A stretch of DNA of 64,000 bases. Source: Brevibacillus sp042683565 (GTDB lineage: Bacteria; Bacillota; Bacilli; Brevibacillales; Brevibacillaceae). This document shows positions 59,912-64,000 of the stretch, in pieces; position 1 is the first letter of the stretch; the number at the start of each line of letters is the position of its first letter. The translations under genes were made by a program, and so were the position numbers. The stretch lies in NCBI RefSeq assembly GCF_042683565.1, contig NZ_JBHUJW010000031.1:1-64000 (forward strand), in the 5' to 3' direction. The notes below the pieces were generated by a model, which saw only the letters and a program-made list of their open reading frames with translations, searched no databases and was not told the DNA's origin.

Positions 59912-60799
59912 TTAAAACTCCGGCAACGACCGTTTGACAACCGGAATCCACAGTTCGCTGCGAAAGGTGGGAGAGGAGATGTCTTTATGCTCGTTCCATA
60001 AAATTTCCGGTCCTGGAGCAGCCTCGTAGAGCGAGGAAGGGAACCACTCGGAATAGATTCGGCCCCAGACGTTTTGTAGCGTAGCGGGGAACGGGCCGAC
60101 TGCTTCAAACACCGCCCAGGTCAGGGCAGGCACTTCGAGCGCTGCGAGGTGAGAGGGACAATTTGCGATGGTAGCCACCCCAATGTAGTGATCGAGTTCT
60201 CCCTTTTCTTCCATCCGCCCTTCCGAGAAGTTCACGGACGCGCTGATCAGCCCGCGCGGCTCGACGTTGGACAGGCTTTTCAGCAGATGGATCGTCGCCT
60301 CGTCCAGGCTTTGCCACATTTCGGCGATCTCGGGATTGACGCCGTGGAACTGGATCGGGACCCGTTTCTGGATTCCGACGATGCGGAACGCTGATTTTTC
60401 TACGATTCGATAATTCATTTCGCTACCTCCCTGTATAGTCAACTGGAAGGTCATGCGCGGATAGGCTTTCAAGGATGCTCCGTGCCCTCTGGCCTCCGAC
60501 GGGGTGATGCCGTGCAAGGCGTGAAAAGCTCTCGCAAAGGAATCGGCGGAGCTGTACCCGTACTTCACTGCGATGTCGAGAACCCGGCAGTCGCTGTGAG
60601 CCAGCTCAAAGGCGGCGAGCGTCAGTCTCCGGCGGCGAATGTACTCCGAGAGCGAGATTCCCGCGAGGAACGGAAACATGCGCTTGAAGTGGTATTCCGA
60701 GCAGGCCGCCAGCCTCGCCACCTCTTTATAGTCGATCTCATCGGCCAGATGCTCCTCGATGTACACCAAGGCTGCATTCAACTGCTTCAGCATATCCAT
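59912..60799 (-). CDS. AraC-family regulator with GyrI-like effector domain
   Basis: The 295-residue protein has two helix-turn-helix units at residues about 5-105 (YKEVARLAACSEYHFKRMF, DIAVKYGYSSADSFARAFHALHG) and a GyrI-like ligand-binding domain from about 125. That layout is typical of multidrug-sensing activators such as Rob. GGGAGGTCATTCGC precedes the ATG. No clear target is adjacent. Confidence 0.9.
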   Translation of the reverse strand: MDMLKQLNAALVYIEEHLADEIDYKEVARLAACSEYHFKRMFPFLAGISLSEYIRRRRLTLAAFELAHSDCRVLDIAVKYGYSSADSFARAFHALHGITPSEARGHGASLKAYPRMTFQLTIQGGSEMNYRIVEKSAFRIVGIQKRVPIQFHGVNPEIAEMWQSLDEATIHLLKSLSNVEPRGLISASVNFSEGRMEEKGELDHYIGVATIANCPSHLAALEVPALTWAVFEAVGPFPATLQNVWGRIYSEWFPSSLYEAAPGPEILWNEHKDISSPTFRSELWIPVVKRSLPEF

Positions 60800-60885
60800 G
60801 CGAATGACCTCCCTTCCTTTTCAAGCATAACAAGGGGAAGCGTGCGTACCTCCGACATTTCGTGCACAACATTGACGGGGCCGAT

Positions 60886-60914
60886 TTGGTATTGACGGCC
60901 ACAATGTGTATACT
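60886..60914 (+). promoter_or_regulatory. Promoter of the YdhK lipoprotein gene
   Basis: TTGGTA (60886-60891) and TATACT (60909-60914) are separated by 17 bases, about 40 bases before the ATG at 60953. Confidence 0.55.
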
Positions 60915-60952
60915 GTTCATGTGGATAACGAAAAATCCGGAGGTGTATCTGA

Positions 60953-61447
60953 ATGAAAAAGCTGCGACTGCTCTCGCTGCTGCTCGTAGCCGCCATTGGC
61001 CTTTCCGCCTGCGGATCGTCGAGTACAGCTGAAATTCCGGAAGGGGTCAAGGCGAAGCAAAATCCTGCCTACCCGATCGGAAGCGAAGTCATCATCAAAG
61101 CAGACCACATGCCGGGCATGAAAGGTGCGAAGGCCAAGGTAGCAGGCGCTTACGATACGACAGCCTATGCGGTTACCTTCACGCCTGCGACTGGCGGCGC
61201 GCCGGTGGCCAATCATAAATGGGTCATCCATGAGGAAATCAAGAACCATGTGAAAAAACCGTACAAGCCTGGCACAGAGGTGGTCCTGAAGGCGGATCAC
61301 GAAAAAGGAATGATGGACGCATCGGCGAAAATCGACTCCGCAGAGACGACCACGGTCTACATGGTCGACTATACACCGACCACGGGCGGCGGAGAAGTGA
61401 AAAATCACAAATGGCTGATCGAAAGCGAGCTTGAACCGGCGAAGTAA
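60953..61447 (+). CDS. YdhK-family (DUF1541) lipoprotein
   Basis: The 164-residue lipoprotein has a lipobox LSAC (Cys 20) after a hydrophobic signal. The mature part consists of two DUF1541 repeats, each with GSEV/GTEV.IKADHMPGMKGA-like and TPATGGAPVANHKWVIHEE-like halves (about 40-100 and 105-160). The function is unknown; homologues are often near copper or stress genes. TCCGGAGGTGTATCTG supplies the ribosome site. Confidence 0.9.
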   Translation: MKKLRLLSLLLVAAIGLSACGSSSTAEIPEGVKAKQNPAYPIGSEVIIKADHMPGMKGAKAKVAGAYDTTAYAVTFTPATGGAPVANHKWVIHEEIKNHVKKPYKPGTEVVLKADHEKGMMDASAKIDSAETTTVYMVDYTPTTGGGEVKNHKWLIESELEPAK

Positions 61448-61482
61448 GCAATGCCGAAAGCCGCCCGCAGAGGTCTGGACAA

Positions 61483-61524
61483 GAAGAGAACACATTCCTT
61501 TCCCAAAAAGGAAGTGCTCTCTTT
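61483..61524. terminator. Terminator between YdhK and the kinase gene
   Basis: AAGAGAACAC and TTCCTTT pair with AAAGGAA and TGCTCTCTTTT, allowing use from both directions. Confidence 0.65.
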
Positions 61525-61555
61525 TGCGCAGTAATCCTGCCCGGCGTTTTGTTCT

Positions 61556-62884
61556 TCAGTCCAACTCCTGAACGGGCAGGGCGAACCTGATGCCGAGACC
61601 GCCGTTCGGAGGGAGGTATGCATGGATGTTTCCGTCCTGCTTTTCGATCATTCCTTTGCAGATTGCAAGCCCCAGCCCGCTGCCGTTTTTCACCTTCGAC
61701 CGCGCCTTGTCCACGCGGTAGAACGGCTCGAAGATTTTGGACAATTCCCCCAGGGGGACACCAGGGCCGTTGTCCTCCAGCTCGAAGATTGCCTGCTTCT
61801 GGTCGGTGTAGACCCGCATGTTCACGCGCACGTTGTCCTTCGCATGCGAATGGTTGAGCGAGTTGTGAATGATGTTGGCGAACACCCGGCGAATGCGCTG
61901 CTCGTCGATGAACAGCGTCGGGTTTCCTTCGACCTCGCATGTGCAGTGAAGCTCCGCCGAAAAGGCAGGCAGCTCTTCCGCATACTCCGACGCAATCGAC
62001 TCGACGAAAGCCTGAAGCGGGACCTGTTTTCGGACCAGCAGCGGATGGCTGTCGTTCTGCACGTATTCTGACAGGTCCTGCATCAGCTTTTCGATTTCGG
62101 TCGCCTTCCGATAAATGATCTGGTAGTATTCCTGCCTGGTTTCCTCCGACTGGACACGCCCCTTCATCAATCGCTCCATGTATCCTTTGATGGAAGTAAG
62201 CGGCGTCTTCAAATCGTGCGAGATCGCGGCCATGGCTACGGACTGCTTGCGTTTTTCCAGCAAAAGCTTCTCGTTGGCCTGGACGAGGGTGCTGTATATT
62301 TTTTCCCACTCCATCTCTCGCGGGTAACACTGCAGGTCGGTCTTCAGCAGTTCGCTGTGTTTTTCGTAAAAGGTGACGAGCGGGAGCATGGCGATCTTTC
62401 GGCTGTAGGTGGCCAGAAAGAGCGTGGACAAGCAAAAGAGCAGGATCGATACACCCATGATGTGTTTGGACGTTTGCAGCGGCTGCAACATGTCCCACGT
62501 GACGGGATGCGTGAAGGTAAACACATACCGATGCTTTTCATCGGTGTACTGATCGTCCTGGAGTGTGACGGAGAACAGGTTGTGGGACAAGGAATCCACG
62601 GTTACCGTCTTTCCCGTCTCGCGGTCGTACATGTTGATGCGCATGGAATAGTCCTGCGCGTAGCGGTCCAAATAGGAGCGCATCTCCTGCGGCTTGCCGC
62701 GCAGCTTGTTCATCTCGTTGATAAACTGCCGGTCCTGCAGCTGGAACTGATGGCGCAGCTTTTCCCATTGCGTCGCAAAGTCCGCAATTTCAAATTTCCA
62801 ATAATAGATGCCGAGAATCATGAGACTAAGCAGCAGCACGATGCAGTGAGCGATCAGAAGTTTGATCTTTATGTGCTGCTTCAT
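61556..62884 (-). CDS. Sensor histidine kinase
   Basis: The 442-residue kinase has membrane helices near residues 8-27 and 143-162, an extracellular sensor domain of about 110 residues between them, the phospho-acceptor His in AAISHDLKTPLTSIKGYME and ATP-binding motifs NIIHNSLNHS, DNGPGVPL and GSGLGLAIC. Its ATG overlaps the stop of the response regulator gene. The stimulus and targets are unknown. Confidence 0.92.
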   Translation of the reverse strand: MKQHIKIKLLIAHCIVLLLSLMILGIYYWKFEIADFATQWEKLRHQFQLQDRQFINEMNKLRGKPQEMRSYLDRYAQDYSMRINMYDRETGKTVTVDSLSHNLFSVTLQDDQYTDEKHRYVFTFTHPVTWDMLQPLQTSKHIMGVSILLFCLSTLFLATYSRKIAMLPLVTFYEKHSELLKTDLQCYPREMEWEKIYSTLVQANEKLLLEKRKQSVAMAAISHDLKTPLTSIKGYMERLMKGRVQSEETRQEYYQIIYRKATEIEKLMQDLSEYVQNDSHPLLVRKQVPLQAFVESIASEYAEELPAFSAELHCTCEVEGNPTLFIDEQRIRRVFANIIHNSLNHSHAKDNVRVNMRVYTDQKQAIFELEDNGPGVPLGELSKIFEPFYRVDKARSKVKNGSGLGLAICKGMIEKQDGNIHAYLPPNGGLGIRFALPVQELD

Positions 62885-63564
62885 TGCAAATCACCGACAA
62901 ATTTGTAGCCGATGCCCCACACTGTCTTGATGTAATGCTTGTCGTGCTCCAGCTTCGAGCGCAAGTTTTTGATGTGCACCGTGACGGTGTTGATGTCCCC
63001 GTATTCCGTCTCGCCCCAGATTGCATTGTAGATCTGTTCGCGGCTGAGGACGCGGTTGGCGTTTTCGGCCAGGTACACGAGAATTTGGAATTCCTTGGTG
63101 GACAGCTCGATGCGCTTGTCATGGTGAAAGACTTCAAACGTGTCCTTGTTGATGACGAGGTTTCCGCTGTGAATCGGCTTGGCGGCGGATATGTACCGGT
63201 TTTCCCTGCGCAGATGCGCGCGTACCCGTGCGATTAGCTCGGAAATGCTGAATGGCTTCAAAATATAATCATCCGCGCCAACCTCGAGGCCGATGATCCG
63301 ATCCAGCTCCCGATCCTTTGCGCTCAGGAACAAAATGGGAATGTTGACGGTATTTCGTATTTTGCGGCAAACATCCAGCCCGTCCATCTCCGGCATCATG
63401 ATGTCGAGCAAAATCAGGGAGAGAGAGGGGTCCAGCGCTTTTTCCAGCGCTTCTTTGCCCGTTAACGCTTCGACCGTCAGGAATCCTTCGTCCTGAAAGC
63501 TTTCGGCGATCAGGCGGACAATATCGGGATCATCGTCAGCAATCAAAATCGTTGGACTATTCAT
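62881..63564 (-). CDS. OmpR-family response regulator
   Basis: The 227-residue protein has a receiver domain (ADDDPD, phospho-acceptor Asp 54 in LILLDIMMPEMDG, Lys in ILKPFS) and a C-terminal winged helix (EQIYNAIWGETEYGDINTVTVHIKNLR). AAGGAGGTTTCATC precedes the ATG at 63564. It is the first gene of a two-gene operon with the kinase. Confidence 0.92.
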   Translation of the reverse strand: MNSPTILIADDDPDIVRLIAESFQDEGFLTVEALTGKEALEKALDPSLSLILLDIMMPEMDGLDVCRKIRNTVNIPILFLSAKDRELDRIIGLEVGADDYILKPFSISELIARVRAHLRRENRYISAAKPIHSGNLVINKDTFEVFHHDKRIELSTKEFQILVYLAENANRVLSREQIYNAIWGETEYGDINTVTVHIKNLRSKLEHDKHYIKTVWGIGYKFVGDLQ

Positions 63565-63637
63565 GATGAAACCTCCTTGATCACTATTATAAAGAGTTGT
63601 GTATCGGAGGAATAGAAGGGGGAGAGGCCTGCGAAGT

Positions 63638-63668
63638 AAAAAAGGCGCCCCGGGGATACGGAGCACCT
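63638..63668 (-). terminator. Terminator of the secreted-peptide gene
   Basis: On the minus strand AGGTGCTCCG pairs, with G-U pairs, with CGGGGCGCCT, followed by TTTTT, 17 bases after the stop codon. Confidence 0.65.
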
Positions 63669-63684
63669 GCTGAAGCGCGAAGTC

Positions 63685-64000
63685 TTAGTTGTCGTCATCG
63701 CTCGGCTCTGGGAAGGACATCCAGTTCCAGCCCAGTGCATATGGGGCGGTGGTGTTGTCGACTGCAGCCGGAGCTGTTGTTTCCGGTGCAGGCGTGGTTG
63801 CAGTCGCATCTGTAGCCGATGGAGTCGGCGCGAACACTTCCGTTGCCGGGTTGGTGTAGATGTGGTTTTCGCCAACAAATGTGCTAAAGAAGCTGGCAGT
63901 CCCTTCTTTGTCACCCTTCTCGCTCGCCGCGAATGCAGGTACAGCCAGAGAAGCGGTAACAGCCATTACAGCTGTGAGCGTGAGAAAACGACAGGTTTTT
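63685..64000 (-). CDS. Secreted small protein, start beyond the window
   Basis: The frame is open to the right edge. The visible N-terminal residues CRFLTLTAVMAVTASLAVPA followed by FAA are the hydrophobic core and cleavage site of a signal peptide, so the true start lies just outside. The mature part of about 80 residues is rich in Thr, Ala and Pro (ATDATATTPAPETTAPAAV) and ends with an acidic tail. It has no Cys. The function is unknown. Confidence 0.7.
   Translation of the reverse strand, partial: KTCRFLTLTAVMAVTASLAVPAFAASEKGDKEGTASFFSTFVGENHIYTNPATEVFAPTPSATDATATTPAPETTAPAAVDNTTAPYALGWNWMSFPEPSDDDN

Overview
The window looks like chromosome of a GC-rich, spore-forming member of the Bacillales, most likely Brevibacillus or a relative in the Paenibacillaceae. 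This rests on gene content (YheC/YheD-type spore coat ATP-grasp protein, YtvI-type sporulation membrane protein, GltT, HxlR/Rrf2/MarR regulators, namZ-amiE-nagZ), on strong AGGAGG-type ribosome binding sites with frequent GTG and TTG starts, and on U-tailed hairpin terminators. No tRNA, rRNA, CRISPR array or intact transposase was seen.

Region 1 (1-6.1 kb). An AT-rich orphan gene preceded by a long imperfect hairpin is followed by a coherent unit: an XRE-cupin regulator, class II HMG-CoA reductase, a small two-helix membrane protein, a TctA-like permease and HMG-CoA lyase. The four enzyme and transport genes overlap end to start. They read as a mevalonate catabolic operon: uptake, oxidation of mevalonate to HMG-CoA, and cleavage to acetoacetate and acetyl-CoA. 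The same TTCAAC-N3-GTTGAA-type palindrome lies at the regulator promoter and at the operon promoter.

Region 2 (6.2-24.8 kb). A heterodimeric ABC exporter, a divergent LysR/MFS pair, a gluconate locus (gntK-gntP, an RpiR regulator, a short-form 6-phosphogluconate dehydrogenase), a metallo-beta-lactamase-fold hydrolase with a small membrane protein, hrpB, bluB and a two-component system.

Region 3 (24.8-35.8 kb). A degraded MFS gene, a MacA/MacB-like tripartite ABC exporter behind a tandem direct repeat of the kind OmpR-family regulators bind, a hairpin-rich noncoding stretch, mscL with a CxxC tail, a YheC/YheD protein, MmcQ/YjbR, a VOC protein, and an HxlR regulator divergent from an MFS-aldo/keto reductase pair.

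Region 4 (35.9-54 kb). glcD-glcF, then a relic-rich stretch (aconitase fragment, frameshifted exported protein, SRPBCC fragment, frameshifted MerR gene) followed by a MarR-GNAT fusion with paired palindromic operators, YtvI, gltT, a DUF1802 protein, a quinone oxidoreductase, an Rrf2 regulator, a thioredoxin-like protein, an MFS exporter and an ArsR/SRPBCC pair. A second relic zone at 50.9-53.4 kb holds a LysE fragment, a frameshifted Panacea/SocA-type antitoxin gene and a P1-peptidase fragment. One end of it carries a 75-bp repeat whose inverted copy lies 21 kb upstream, behind mscL.

Region 5 (54.7-64 kb). A peptidoglycan-recycling operon, namZ-amiE-nagZ (exo-muramidase, serine amidase, beta-N-acetylglucosaminidase with an N-terminal Ig-like domain), then an AraC-GyrI regulator, a YdhK lipoprotein, a second two-component system and a secreted peptide running off the right edge.
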